A stretch of DNA of 64,000 bases, taken from Clostridium sp. CF012. Its GTDB lineage: Bacteria > Bacillota > Clostridia > Clostridiales > Clostridiaceae. The notes under the pieces were generated by a model. That model ran no database searches and was not told the origin of the DNA. It worked only from the letters and a program-made list of their open reading frames with translations. Below are positions 17,106 to 26,694 of the stretch, piece by piece. Positions within the stretch are counted from its first letter, which is position 1. Every line of letters begins with the position of its first letter. A program made the position numbers and the translations under genes. Location: contig NZ_JAHLEF010000001.1 of the NCBI RefSeq assembly GCF_018861755.1, forward strand, positions 460,773 to 524,772, given 5' to 3'.

Positions 17106-18572
17106 CTACCTTTCTAGTCTATCTTTGTCATTTTCAAAGGGAGCAGGTACCGGGTATCTACCCTTAAAGCACCCTAAGCAAAATTCTGTATGACCCAAGG
17201 ATTCGAGTAACCCCTCTATGCTTAAATATCCCAAACTGTCTGCACCTATATCTTGTCTTATTTCTTCAACGGAGACATTAGCGCCAATTAAATCTTTTCT
17301 ATAGGGTGTATCTATTCCAAAATAGCAAGGGTATTTTACAACTGGTGAACAAACCCTAAAATGAACTTCCTTTGCTCCAGCTTTTTTTAAGATCTCAACT
17401 AATCTTTTACTTGTAGTTCCACGAACTATTGAATCATCTATTAGAATAACCCTTTTACCTTCTACATTTATCTTTAATGCATTTAACTTTACGGAAACTG
17501 CTCTTTCACGGAGTTCTTGAGTGGGACTTATAAATGTTCTACCCACATATCTGTTTTTAATAAGACCCATTCCAAAAGGTATTCCGGAAATTTTAGAATA
17601 GCCTATTGCTGCCGCCATACCTGAATCTGGAACTCCAACAACCATATCGGCGTCTACAGGAGATTCTTTAAATAACTGTTCTCCTGCCATCACTCTTGAA
17701 GTGTACACATTAATTCCATCAATTGTACTGTCTGGTCTTGCAAAATATATATATTCAAAGGAGCAGGTTGCATTTTTAGTTTTTTCTGCAAAATTAATGG
17801 ATGTAAGTCCATTTTCATCTATTATTACTATCTCACCAGGCTTTACATCTCTTAAAAAGTCTGCACCTACTGCATCTAGTGCGCAACTTTCAGATGCGAT
17901 TACATAACTATTTCCTATTGTCCCTATACAAAGTGGTCGTATTCCGTTTTGATCTCTAACGCCTATTAGTTTTTCCTTTGTAAGCATTACTATTGCATAG
18001 GAACCCTTAATAGCCTGTATAGCATCTACTACAGCCTTTTCAACACCTTTTTTTGCACCTCTAGCAATTAAGTTTAATATAACTTCTGAATCTATTGAGG
18101 TTTGAAACATATATCCACAATCCTCTAAAAGCTCTCTTATGACATCTGCATTTACTAAATTCCCATTATGGGCAATAGCTATGTCTCCTAGTTTAAATTT
18201 ACTCAGTAGTGGCTGTGCATTTTTTACTTCGCTGCCACCCGTAGTGGAATACCTAACGTGCCCAATGGCCGCGTGCCCCTTCATTTCACTAATTTGTTTT
18301 TCATTAAAAACATCACATACAAGGCCCATAGCCTTTTCACAAATAAGGGTAGTTCCATCAGAATATACTATTCCAGCACTTTCTTCTCCCCTATGCTGCA
18401 GGGCATAAAGTCCATAATAGGTTAAAGATGCTACATCTAAATCTTTATCCGGTGAAAAAATCCCAAACACACCGCATTCTTCTTTAAACTTATCTTCTTT
18501 AAATTCATTTTCTTTAATCTCATTTTCGTCATAAGAAATGGATACTTCATCTAATTCTATAATTCCATTCAA
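17106..18572 (-). CDS. purF: Amidophosphoribosyltransferase
   Basis: First committed step: glutamine + PRPP to phosphoribosylamine. 488 residues, starting at TTG with AAGGAGG 7 bases upstream. The catalytic N-terminal cysteine is C33 in EECGVFGIF, so a 32-residue propeptide rich in E, K, N must be removed; that is longer than the 11-residue leader of Bacillus PurF. LQHRGEESAGI, GHVRYSTTG and the phosphoribosyltransferase loop VILIDDSIVRGTT near 370 are present. CLGCFKGRYP near the C-terminus and other conserved cysteines match the oxygen-sensitive 4Fe-4S type of Bacillus. Confidence 0.97.
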   Translation of the reverse strand: MNGIIELDEVSISYDENEIKENEFKEDKFKEECGVFGIFSPDKDLDVASLTYYGLYALQHRGEESAGIVYSDGTTLICEKAMGLVCDVFNEKQISEMKGHAAIGHVRYSTTGGSEVKNAQPLLSKFKLGDIAIAHNGNLVNADVIRELLEDCGYMFQTSIDSEVILNLIARGAKKGVEKAVVDAIQAIKGSYAIVMLTKEKLIGVRDQNGIRPLCIGTIGNSYVIASESCALDAVGADFLRDVKPGEIVIIDENGLTSINFAEKTKNATCSFEYIYFARPDSTIDGINVYTSRVMAGEQLFKESPVDADMVVGVPDSGMAAAIGYSKISGIPFGMGLIKNRYVGRTFISPTQELRERAVSVKLNALKINVEGKRVILIDDSIVRGTTSKRLVEILKKAGAKEVHFRVCSPVVKYPCYFGIDTPYRKDLIGANVSVEEIRQDIGADSLGYLSIEGLLESLGHTEFCLGCFKGRYPVPAPFENDKDRLER

Positions 18573-18646
18573 AGAAATTCCTCCTTATTATTCTTCCTCT
18601 AGCCTTTAGATATGCTTTGGGTTATTTGCATTTCTTAAAAAAAATC

Positions 18647-19354
18647 TTATTTACCACTAATTCTACTTAATATTTCCACGTAGGCCTCGGTAACATTACC
18701 TAAATCTCTTCTAAATCTATCTTTATCTAATTTTTCTCCTGTTTTAACATCCCAGAATCTACATGTATCTGGTGATATCTCATCTGCCAAAAGTATTTCT
18801 CCATTATATCTTCCAAACTCTAATTTAAAATCTATTAAATTGATATCTTTTTTTAGAAAAACTTCTTTTAGAATATCATTTATTTCTGAAGCTAAATGGT
18901 ATATTTCTAATAATTCTTCAAAAGTTGCAAGCCCCATAGCTACTGAATGATAATCATTAATAAGTGGATCCCCTAATTCGTCATTTTTATAGCTTAATTC
19001 AAAAACTGTTGTTTTTAGCTTTGTACCTTCTTCTAGCCCATATCTTTTTGCCATGCTACCAGCCGCTACATTTCTTACAATTACTTCAAGAGGTATTATT
19101 TCAACCCTTTTGCAAAGTTGCTCTCTATCACTTAGCTTTTTAATAAAATGAGTTTTTATACCTTTTTTCTCTAGTAATTCGAATAGTGCAGTAGTTATGC
19201 TATTGTTTAAAATTCCCTTATTCTCAATTTGAGCCTTTTTAATACCATTAAAAGCAGTTGCATCATCCTTATAATATACTCTAACCTCTTCTTTATTATC
19301 TGTGCTGTATATTATTTTAGCTTTTCCCTCATATAGCAATACTGAATCTCCCAT
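18647..19354 (-). CDS. purC: SAICAR synthetase
   Basis: Condenses CAIR with aspartate using ATP. 235 residues, full length. YEGKAKIIY at 8-16, DDATAFNG near 30, [13 protein letters not shown] near 92-104, and [10 protein letters not shown]...[14 protein letters not shown] near 180-210 are the family motifs. AAGGAGTGG precedes ATG. It follows purE by 27 bases on the same transcript. Confidence 0.97.
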   Translation of the reverse strand: MGDSVLLYEGKAKIIYSTDNKEEVRVYYKDDATAFNGIKKAQIENKGILNNSITTALFELLEKKGIKTHFIKKLSDREQLCKRVEIIPLEVIVRNVAAGSMAKRYGLEEGTKLKTTVFELSYKNDELGDPLINDYHSVAMGLATFEELLEIYHLASEINDILKEVFLKKDINLIDFKLEFGRYNGEILLADEISPDTCRFWDVKTGEKLDKDRFRRDLGNVTEAYVEILSRISGK

Positions 19355-19381
19355 TAATAACCACTCCTTAATATTTTTATT

Positions 19382-19861
19382 TTAGAATTCTATATTTTCT
19401 TCATTCTCCGCTATAAATTTTTCTTTCATATCTTTTCTATATTTTATTAATTTATTTTTAAGTTCTGAATCTTTAAGTGATAAAATTTGAACTGCAAGCA
19501 TTCCGGCGTTATAGCTGTTATTAATGCCCACTGTAGCAACTGGAATAGATTTTGGCATTTGTACAATTGAAAGTAGTGAGTCTATACCCTCCATACCGGC
19601 CTTAATTGGCACTCCAATCACCGGCATTATTGTTTGAGATGCAATTACTCCTGGAAGATGTGCAGCAAGCCCTGCTCCTGCTATAATGCATTCTACCCCT
19701 CTATTTTCCATTTCTTTTATCACTTCCATTAATCTCTCTGGTACTCTGTGAGCTGATAAAATATGTACTTCGTACTCCACCTCAAATTCTTGAAGCACTA
19801 TTGCTGCATTTTTCATTACCTCTTTGTCTGATTTGCTTCCAAAAATAATTCCTACACTCAT
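19382..19861 (-). CDS. purE: N5-carboxyaminoimidazole ribonucleotide mutase
   Basis: Class I PurE: converts N5-CAIR to CAIR. 159 residues. GIIFGSKSDKEVM at 4-16, LSAHRVPERLMEV near 40, and GAGLAAHLPGVIAS near 70-83 (with catalytic histidines) are diagnostic. First gene of the operon, directly after the guanine riboswitch and its terminator; GGGAGG precedes ATG. No purK is seen beside it, so the carboxyamino intermediate must come from a gene elsewhere. Confidence 0.97.
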   Translation of the reverse strand: MSVGIIFGSKSDKEVMKNAAIVLQEFEVEYEVHILSAHRVPERLMEVIKEMENRGVECIIAGAGLAAHLPGVIASQTIMPVIGVPIKAGMEGIDSLLSIVQMPKSIPVATVGINNSYNAGMLAVQILSLKDSELKNKLIKYRKDMKEKFIAENEENIEF

Positions 19862-19909
19862 CTTTTACCTCCCATTGAAATAAAGTAATCCACTCTTATA
19901 ATTTCCAAT

Positions 19910-19954
19910 AAAAAAAGGACTATACCATAAAAAGTTATTTTAATGGTGTAATCC
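19910..19954 (-). terminator. Riboswitch-controlled terminator of the purE operon
   Basis: On the minus strand, GGATTACACCAT pairs with ATGGTATAGTCC and is followed by seven T residues, 48 bases before purE. A competing hairpin (TGAATT/AATTCA, 19955-19976) lies between it and the aptamer. Confidence 0.85.
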
Positions 19955-19978
19955 TGAATTAAAAGCTCAATTCAAGAT

Positions 19979-20050
19979 CCACCAATAGTGAGAAGTTACC
20001 GGCCTCTCGTAGAAACTTCTAAGCCATATTCTTAGAAATATATTGATGAA
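19979..20050 (-). ncRNA. Guanine/hypoxanthine (purine) riboswitch aptamer
   Basis: Minus-strand RNA with P1 arms ATCAAT and ATTGGT, P2 CTAAG-AATATGG-CTTAG, junction GTTTCTAC, and P3 GAGAGG-CCGGTAA-CTTCTC, then CACTAT. Loop sequences fit the kissing-loop consensus, and the specificity base in the last junction is C, which indicates guanine rather than adenine. With the downstream terminator it should switch the purine genes off when guanine or hypoxanthine is abundant. Confidence 0.93.
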
Positions 20051-20073
20051 CTAATTTATTAATTTATATTTTT

Positions 20074-20102
20074 ATATTAACATCTATTTTCCTATAAGTC
20101 AA
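20074..20102 (-). promoter_or_regulatory. Promoter of the purE operon
   Basis: TTGACT and TAATAT with an exact 17-base spacer, read on the minus strand, placed about 25 bases before the aptamer. A good sigma-A match. Confidence 0.75.
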
Positions 20103-20125
20103 TGTATTAATGTCTATATTAATAT

Positions 20126-20191
20126 TATCGTTCGTGTTTACATCTAATTATATACCGTTAAGCAGTTGTACATCATTTATTGTTCGTGTTT
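20126..20191 (-). promoter_or_regulatory. Two direct PurBox-like repeats
   Basis: AAACACGAACGATA (20126-20139) and AAACACGAACAATA (20178-20191) on the minus strand are identical at 13 of 14 positions, 52 bases apart, just upstream of the -35. The core resembles the CGAAC core of the Bacillus PurR box, though Bacillus boxes are inverted and here they are direct. Candidate PurR operators. Confidence 0.5.
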
Positions 20192-20225
20192 TCAAAATTT
20201 TACTTTGTATTTAGATGCTAAACTC

Positions 20226-20277
20226 AAAAAACTAAGTAGCAGTAAGTATAAAAGTACTCTACTTACTGCTACTTAGT
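20226..20277 (-). terminator. purL terminator
   Basis: A perfect 18-bp stem (arms 20231-20248 and 20260-20277) followed by T residues on the minus strand, starting 15 bases after the purL stop. It separates purL from the purE operon. Confidence 0.9.
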
Positions 20278-20291
20278 ATAAATTTCAGATT

Positions 20292-23200
20292 CTATTTAAA
20301 ATAATTTACTCCTGCCTCAAATATTTTCTGGTCCTTTTCACCAATAATATTCACTCCAATATTTGAGCCCATTCTTTCAGAGTGACCCATTTTACCAAAA
20401 ATTCTTCCATCCAAACTAGTAATTCCTTCAATAGCGTACATTGACCCATTTGGATTAAAGTTTATATCATAACTTGGAGCACCTTCAAAATCTACGTATT
20501 GAGTAGCCACTTGACCATTCTCAAATAATTTTTTAATAACTTCCGAGCTTCCTACAAATCTGCCTTCTCCGTGGGATACTGGAATGGTATGGGTATCTCC
20601 AATTTTCAAATGACTAAGCCAAGGAGAAAGGTTTGAAACTACTTTAGTTTCTACCATACGGGATATATGTCTGCCAATTTCATTGTAAGTTAAGGTTGGG
20701 CTATTTTCAGTTATATCAGTTATTTTTCCATAAGGGAGTAATCCTAGTTTTATTAAGGATTGAAAGCCGTTGCATATTCCCAGAATTAAACCGTCCCTAT
20801 TTTCTAATAACTCACTAACGCTTTCACTTATTATAGGATTTCTAAAAAATGTAGCCATAAATTTACCAGCCCCATCCGGTTCATCACCAGCACTAAATCC
20901 TCCTGGTAGCATAATTATTTGAGACCTTCCTATCTTTTCTGCTATTACTTTTATAGATTCTTCTATATGCCTTGAGGATAGATTATTTAATACCACTATT
21001 TCCACCTCAGCCCCAGCTTTTTCGAAGGCTCTCATAGAATCATATTCACAATTAGTACCAGGGAACACAGGAATTATAACCCTAGGCTTTGCAATTTTAA
21101 TTATGGCTTTAGATTTAGAATGCTCTGCACTTGCAAGGTTTTTATTATTTATATCATTTACTTTTAAATTTTTTACTTTTTTGCTATCTACTTTTGTAGT
21201 AAATACGGGTTCTAGAGTTCCTTCCCAATTGGATAGTGCCTCATCTAAGCTAATAGATTCACGGAGTACCGAAATATTTGGTTCTACCTGTGTATTTCCA
21301 AGTAATACAATATTCGCCTTATCTTTAATTAGCTCCTGGAGTACGCAGTTATCAATTTCCATTACTATACTGCCATAAGCCTCTTTGAATATGCTTTCCA
21401 CTTTAATATCCTCATTAAATCTAAATCCTATATTATTACCAAAGCACATTTTTGATATTGCCTCTGCTAGTCCTCCAGTACCTACTGCGTAAGTGGATAA
21501 AACTTTACCATTATCTATTAATTTCTTTACTAATTTATAGTTTTCACGAAGCTGCTGAAAATCAAGTAATCCATCCTCCTCAATATTTGCATAAATTAAG
21601 ACCACTTGACTATCATGTTTTTTAAACTCTGGAGATATGACTTTATCTGTATTTACGGTATCTACTGCGAAAGATACCAGTGTTGGTGGTACATTCATAT
21701 CATTAAAGCTACCTGACATGCTATCTTTCCCACCGATGGCCGCTATACTAAATTGTTTTTGCACATGATACGCTCCGAGTAGTGCTGAAAATGGTTTTCC
21801 CCACTTGTGTGGATCTTTTGATAATTTTTCAAAGTACTCTTGGAAGGTGAGCTTAATATTTTCATAATCGGCACCATTTGCCACTACCTTTGTTACAGAA
21901 TCTATTACCGCATATGCAGCTCCATGGAAAGGACTCCATTTAGATAATTTAGGATTATATCCATAGGACATTATTGTACCAGTATTTGTGTTCCCACTAA
22001 GTATAGGCAACTTTGCTACCATAGCCTGAATTGGTGTCTTCTGAAACTTACCACCAAAAGGCATTAAAATTGTTCCTGCCCCTATAGTACTATCAAATCT
22101 CTCAATTAAACCCTTTTGGCTACAAACGTTCAAGTTTGATAATGTCTCATTCCATAGTGTTTTTATTGATTTTTCTGAATTTGTTTTTATATCTTTTGAA
22201 AAATAGTATTCACTTTCACTCGGTGCAGCTACTTTTACATTAGTAGACTGTTTAACCCCATTGGTATCTAGAAAACTTCTACTTACATCAACTATAGTTC
22301 TTCCTTGCCATATCATTTTAAGCCTGTTATCATCAGTTATTTGCGCTACCTCCACAGCCTCCAAATTCTCCTCTTCTGAAAGTTTTATAAATGCATTAAC
22401 ATCGTCGCGTCTAACAACCACCGCCATACGTTCTTGAGATTCTGAGATTGCTAGCTCTGTGCCATCTAGGCCATGGTACTTTTTAGGCACCGCATCTAAA
22501 TTAATTATAAGTGCATCTGCCAGTTCACCTATAGCTACAGATACCCCGCCTGCACCAAAATCATTACATCTTTTTATTAATTTTGTAACTACAGGATTTC
22601 TAAATAATCTTTGAATCTTTCTCTCTGTAGGTGCATTCCCCTTTTGAACCTCTGCTCCTGAAGCTCGTAATGAATTCTCACTATGCTGCTTCGAGGACCC
22701 AGTAGCTCCACCACATCCATCACGACCTGTTTTTCCACCAAGAAGTATAACCACGTCCCCTGCCATAGGCGTCTCTCGAACTACATTTTCATAAGGTACC
22801 GCTCCAATAACTGCGCCTACTTCCATTCTTTTAGCCACAAAGTCTTCATCATAAATCTCAGAAACTAGTCCTGTGGCAAGTCCTATTTGATTTCCATAAG
22901 AACTATAACCGTGAGCAGCTTCAAGGGTTATTTTCCTTTGAGGTAGTTTTCCTTTTATAGTATCTGAAATTTTCACTCTTGGATCTCCGCAGCCTGTAAC
23001 TCGCATTGCCTGATACACATAACTCCTACCTGATAACGGATCTCTTATGGCTCCACCAAGACAAGTAGCTGCACCACCAAAAGGTTCTATTTCAGTAGGG
23101 TGATTATGGGTTTCATTTTTAAACATTACAAGCCATTTTTCCTTCTCTCCATCAATGTCTGCTTCCACAATTATACTACAGGCATTGATTTCATCTGAAA

Positions 23201-24089
23201 CATCAAGGTCAACTAGCTTTCCTTTTTTCCTTAACTCTTTCATGCCAATAACTGCCATATCCATCAATGTAACGTCTCTACCTTTTGTACCATAAACAAA
23301 CTTTCTAGTATCTAAATATTCCGCGTAAGCCATTTTAATCCCATTAGAATATTTGCCATCTTCTATGTATACCTCCTCAATTACAGTATTAAAGGTTGTA
23401 TGCCTACAATGATCTGACCAATAAGTATCTATAACTTTTATCTCCGTTATAGATGGATCTCTCTTTTCAGTGTCTTTAAAATAATCCCTGCAGTATTTTA
23501 AGTCTTCAAAGCTCATAGCTAGAGCATTATCACTTAAGAATTGTTTTAAATTTAAATCATTCATATTAATAAAGGATTCTAATATACTCACCTGCTCAGG
23601 TTTTGCAAAATTTTGCTGCAGATCCTTTGGTTTTTCCAAATCTGTTTCTCTAGAGTCTACGACATTTATACAATAATCTTTTATCATAGCTACTTCGTTT
23701 TTAGAAATATTACCCTTTAATAATATAATTTTTGCAGTTTTAACTAAGGGTTTGTCCTTTTGGGTTAAAATTTGAATACATTGAGCAGCTGAATCCGCTC
23801 TTTGATCATATTGCCCGGGCAAATATTCAATAGCAAATACAGTTTCTCCTTTTTCAATATTTAGCTCTTCATCATAAACCTCATCAACTGTAGGCTCTGA
23901 AAATATTGTATTTCTTGACTTTTGATACTGATCTTCTGATATTCCCATAATATCATATCTATTAATTAATCTAAGCCCTTCCAAGTTCCCTATACCTAGA
24001 TTTATCACTATATCTTTTAAGAATTTTCCACCTTCAACATTATAGTTCGCTTTTTTCTCAACATATAACCTATATATCTTATTTTCCAT
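20292..24089 (-). CDS. purL: Phosphoribosylformylglycinamidine synthase, single-chain
   Basis: Converts FGAR + glutamine + ATP to FGAM. 1265 residues from MENKIYRLYVEKK, with TTGGAGG 8 bases upstream; this is the large one-piece form rather than the PurS/Q/L complex. An N-terminal PurS-like part is followed by YWSDHCRHTTFNT near 228, KNETHNHPTEIEPFGGAATC near 325, and GAGGVSVAIGEL. The C-terminal glutaminase has VFPGTNCEYDSMRAF near 1010, catalytic cysteine in LGICNGFQSL near 1100, and HGEGRF near 1190. Separate promoter and terminator from the purE unit. Confidence 0.97.
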   Translation of the reverse strand: MENKIYRLYVEKKANYNVEGGKFLKDIVINLGIGNLEGLRLINRYDIMGISEDQYQKSRNTIFSEPTVDEVYDEELNIEKGETVFAIEYLPGQYDQRADSAAQCIQILTQKDKPLVKTAKIILLKGNISKNEVAMIKDYCINVVDSRETDLEKPKDLQQNFAKPEQVSILESFINMNDLNLKQFLSDNALAMSFEDLKYCRDYFKDTEKRDPSITEIKVIDTYWSDHCRHTTFNTVIEEVYIEDGKYSNGIKMAYAEYLDTRKFVYGTKGRDVTLMDMAVIGMKELRKKGKLVDLDVSDEINACSIIVEADIDGEKEKWLVMFKNETHNHPTEIEPFGGAATCLGGAIRDPLSGRSYVYQAMRVTGCGDPRVKISDTIKGKLPQRKITLEAAHGYSSYGNQIGLATGLVSEIYDEDFVAKRMEVGAVIGAVPYENVVRETPMAGDVVILLGGKTGRDGCGGATGSSKQHSENSLRASGAEVQKGNAPTERKIQRLFRNPVVTKLIKRCNDFGAGGVSVAIGELADALIINLDAVPKKYHGLDGTELAISESQERMAVVVRRDDVNAFIKLSEEENLEAVEVAQITDDNRLKMIWQGRTIVDVSRSFLDTNGVKQSTNVKVAAPSESEYYFSKDIKTNSEKSIKTLWNETLSNLNVCSQKGLIERFDSTIGAGTILMPFGGKFQKTPIQAMVAKLPILSGNTNTGTIMSYGYNPKLSKWSPFHGAAYAVIDSVTKVVANGADYENIKLTFQEYFEKLSKDPHKWGKPFSALLGAYHVQKQFSIAAIGGKDSMSGSFNDMNVPPTLVSFAVDTVNTDKVISPEFKKHDSQVVLIYANIEEDGLLDFQQLRENYKLVKKLIDNGKVLSTYAVGTGGLAEAISKMCFGNNIGFRFNEDIKVESIFKEAYGSIVMEIDNCVLQELIKDKANIVLLGNTQVEPNISVLRESISLDEALSNWEGTLEPVFTTKVDSKKVKNLKVNDINNKNLASAEHSKSKAIIKIAKPRVIIPVFPGTNCEYDSMRAFEKAGAEVEIVVLNNLSSRHIEESIKVIAEKIGRSQIIMLPGGFSAGDEPDGAGKFMATFFRNPIISESVSELLENRDGLILGICNGFQSLIKLGLLPYGKITDITENSPTLTYNEIGRHISRMVETKVVSNLSPWLSHLKIGDTHTIPVSHGEGRFVGSSEVIKKLFENGQVATQYVDFEGAPSYDINFNPNGSMYAIEGITSLDGRIFGKMGHSERMGSNIGVNIIGEKDQKIFEAGVNYFK

Positions 24090-24260
24090 GATTAATACCT
24101 CCAAAATATAAATTTATACGAATATTAAACATTAAATATCTTTTATGATTCGTTATATTTATAGTATAGTATATTTTATCTAATTATAAAAGCTTATTTT
24201 ACTATAATTCCATACTTTCCTGATTTTAATACTTTTTATAAGCTAAATATAGTACACGTA

Positions 24261-24297
24261 AAAAAGCAGGATGGCATACATATGCCACCCTGTTTTT
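24261..24297 (-). terminator. Terminator upstream of the symporter gene, downstream of purL promoter region
   Basis: ACAGGGTGGCATA and TATGCCATCCTGCT form a hairpin with T runs on both sides. It follows the symporter stop by about 20 bases on the minus strand and ends that transcript. Confidence 0.85.
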
Positions 24298-24317
24298 TAT
24301 AAAAATATATTACTTGT

Positions 24318-25661
24318 TTAGTTTTTCTTTTCAAAATCATCTTCATAATCATCTAAAGACTTTTTAACTAAAGCTCTAAGTCCTAATAATGCCAGTAAAT
24401 TTGGCATAACCATTAATGCATTAAATGTATCTGCCAGTTCCCAGACTAATTCAACCTTTAAAGCTGAACCTAATACTATAAATATAAGAACTAAAATTCT
24501 ATATATATTTAAAGCTTTTTTACCAAATAAGTATTTAACATTGGCTTCTCCAAAGAAATACCAAGCTACTATTGTAGAAAAAGCAAAGAAGAATAATGCT
24601 ATAGCTACAAAGGGCCCTCCAAAACTTCCCATACCCTCACTGAAAGCCTTTTGTGTTAGAGCTATACCAGTAGTTTTTCCATCTAATGCTCCTGTAGTTA
24701 ATATAACCATTGCAGTTAGTGTTAAAATAATAAATGTATCAATAAATACACATACTATTGCAACAAGTCCTTGCTCTGCTGGGTGTTTAACTTTTGCAAC
24801 TGCATGTGCATGTGGTGTTGAACCCATTCCAGCTTCATTTGAGAATAATCCTCTTGCAATACCATATCTCATAGCTTCTTTTACTCCCACTCCCATTATA
24901 CCACCAGTAACAGCTTGAGGATTAAAGGCTCCTACAAATATCATTTTAAATGCTGGTCCTATATTAGCGTAATTTATAAATATAATTGCTAAACTACCTA
25001 CTATATAAAATAGTGCCATAAATGGGACTATTTTTTCAGTAAATGCAGCAATTCGGCCTACTCCCCCAATAAAAATCATTCCAGCTAATGCTGCAACAAC
25101 CACACCAACCATTATACGAACATTAGTATGTTCACTTATTGCGGCACCTATGGAATTAGCTTGTACCATGTTACCTATAAATCCCAAGGCAATTATTATA
25201 GTTACTGAAAAAAATGCTGCTAGCTTTTTACTTCCAAGACCTTTACTAATATAGTAAGCAGGTCCTCCCGTAACTTCACCATTAACTGTCTGTTTGAATT
25301 TTTGCCCAAGCACCGCTTCCGCAAAAATGGTTGCCATACCAAAGAACGCACTTACCCACATCCAGAATATAGCCCCTGGTCCACCTGATACCATAGCCGT
25401 TGCAGCTCCTGCTAAATTTCCTGTTCCTACTTGAGCAGCTATTGAAGTTGTCATAGCTTGAAAGGATGACATACCATCTTTTCCTGCTTTATGTCCAAAT
25501 TTAATTCCTCCAAAAGTTTTTTTAAATGCAGCTTTAAATTTTCTAACTTGAACAAATCTTAAAGTTACTGTAAAGTAAATTCCAGTACCACATAATAGGA
25601 ATATTAATACATACCCCCACAAAATCTCATTAATGCTTTTAATAATTGATAAAAAGTCCAT
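24318..25661 (-). CDS. Alanine/glycine:cation symporter (AGCS family)
   Basis: 447 residues with about 10 membrane helices, full length. TTSIAAQVGTGNLAGAATAM near 69-88 is the conserved AGCS substrate/Na+ motif, with GGPGAIFWMWVSAFFGM following and GLFSNEAGMGSTPHAHA near 267. It takes up glycine or alanine with Na+ or H+. The tandem glycine riboswitch directly upstream indicates glycine as the physiological ligand. GAAGGGACG precedes ATG. Confidence 0.93.
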   Translation of the reverse strand: MDFLSIIKSINEILWGYVLIFLLCGTGIYFTVTLRFVQVRKFKAAFKKTFGGIKFGHKAGKDGMSSFQAMTTSIAAQVGTGNLAGAATAMVSGGPGAIFWMWVSAFFGMATIFAEAVLGQKFKQTVNGEVTGGPAYYISKGLGSKKLAAFFSVTIIIALGFIGNMVQANSIGAAISEHTNVRIMVGVVVAALAGMIFIGGVGRIAAFTEKIVPFMALFYIVGSLAIIFINYANIGPAFKMIFVGAFNPQAVTGGIMGVGVKEAMRYGIARGLFSNEAGMGSTPHAHAVAKVKHPAEQGLVAIVCVFIDTFIILTLTAMVILTTGALDGKTTGIALTQKAFSEGMGSFGGPFVAIALFFFAFSTIVAWYFFGEANVKYLFGKKALNIYRILVLIFIVLGSALKVELVWELADTFNALMVMPNLLALLGLRALVKKSLDDYEDDFEKKN

Positions 25662-25789
25662 TAATACACGTCCCTTCTAGTTGTTTAATTTTGCATAAAA
25701 AATTTATACCAATTAATATACTGTGAGACTATTATACTTTTAAAGCACACTAAAATAGAGATCAAAATGAAATGATCTTTTGAAAATAA

Positions 25790-26035
25790 CCCTGTCCTTT
25801 TACCTGAGAGCTTCACTATTCCAGCATTCAATCACCTACAAACAATATGTAATTAAATGATGTTTAGCTTTCTCCTTCGGTGCTATAAAAGTCTCTCCAG
25901 AGGTTCGTCCAATATCAGTACTTGTCCAAATGGATACCTGAAAGCTTAACTTCTTCGGTGGATGTATAACCAATCAAGTTTTAATTGTTTAATTGCTTTT
26001 AAACTTAATTTCTTATACATCTCTCTCCTAATATC
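25790..26035 (-). ncRNA. Tandem glycine riboswitch
   Basis: Two successive aptamers on the minus strand. The first (about 26032-25922) has GGAGAGA, CACCGAAGAAG and CAGGTATCC...GGACAAG. The second (about 25905-25790) has GGAGAGAC, CACCGAAGGAG and CTCAGGTAAAAGGACAG, the near-invariant glycine core. A weaker hairpin (AGATCA/TGATCT) with a short U-rich stretch lies between it and the symporter gene. Whether glycine turns expression on or off is not certain; for a transporter, off is more likely. Confidence 0.93.
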
Positions 26036-26224
26036 TTCATACGAAATTATTAATTTGTAATCATTTACACCACTATACCATATTTCTCAAGTTTATTTCA
26101 TTTTTTTTACAAAATAATTTAAATTTCTCTATTTTTTTAATATATACCATGTATATATAACTGTATATACATGGTTTTACATATTTAAATTTAATATGTT
26201 TAAAATTTATACTTTTTTATACAA
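26036..26224. other. Leader promoter region of the riboswitch, with a palindrome
   Basis: An extended -10 (TGGTATAGT, minus strand, about 26080) is the likely promoter for the riboswitch. ACCATGTATATA at 26146 pairs with TATATACATGGT ending at 26175, a stable stem between this promoter and the rnpB terminator. It could be a second terminator or an operator. No gene is seen. Confidence 0.45.
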
Positions 26225-26256
26225 TAAAAAAACACCCACCGTAAAGTGAATGTTTT
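26225..26256 (-). terminator. rnpB terminator
   Basis: CATTCAC and GTGGGTG pair around a short loop and are followed by T7 on the minus strand, about 10 bases after the RNA's 3' end. Confidence 0.8.
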
Positions 26257-26264
26257 TATTGGTA

Positions 26265-26645
26265 CAAGTAAGTCTATAAGCCGAGTCCTGTATTAGACAA
26301 TCATCTATCTAGGCCTATTGTTACCAATAAGCTCAAGCGATACACCCGAGAACGAGACGGGCAGTCCCATAATGTTCTCCTATTCGATCTTGCTCCAGGT
26401 GGGGTTTACATAGCCGCAAAGTCGCCATTGCGCTGGTGAGCTCTTACCTCACCTTTCCATCCTTACTAGTATACTCGAAGATTAGCAAGCTAATCTATGG
26501 AATACCTTTAGCGGTATATCTCTGTTGCACTTTCCTTAAAGTCGCCTCCACTGGGAGTTACCCAGCACCCTTGCCCTATGGAGCTCGGACTTTCCTCTCC
26601 ACAATATTGCATGCAATACTGTGCAGCGATTGTCTGGCTTACTTG
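26265..26645 (-). ncRNA. rnpB: RNase P RNA (bacterial class A type)
   Basis: The catalytic RNA that matures tRNA 5' ends. Conserved blocks on the minus strand: GAGGAAAGTCCGAGCTCC, ATAGGGCA, GGGTAACTCCCAGTGGAGG, GGTGAGGTAAGAGCTCACC, AACCCCACCTGGAGCAAGA, and ACAGGACTCGGCTTATAG near the 3' end. The first and last bases pair (AAGTAAG with CTTACTT) to give P1. Ends are set to that helix and may be off by a few bases. Short open frames inside it are spurious. Confidence 0.95.
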
Positions 26646-26694
26646 CTAAATAATCATACCATATTACCTACGTAAATGCAAATGGTATTTTATA

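Noticed and set aside
24105..24240. PurR box pair in front of purL
   Set aside because: ACGAATATTA and an inverted GATTCGT can be found, but the spacing (26 bases) and core differ from the boxes before purE, so chance in AT-rich DNA is likely.
26436..26675. Open reading frame on the plus strand
   Set aside because: It lies entirely within the RNase P RNA gene and is a by-product of that RNA's sequence.
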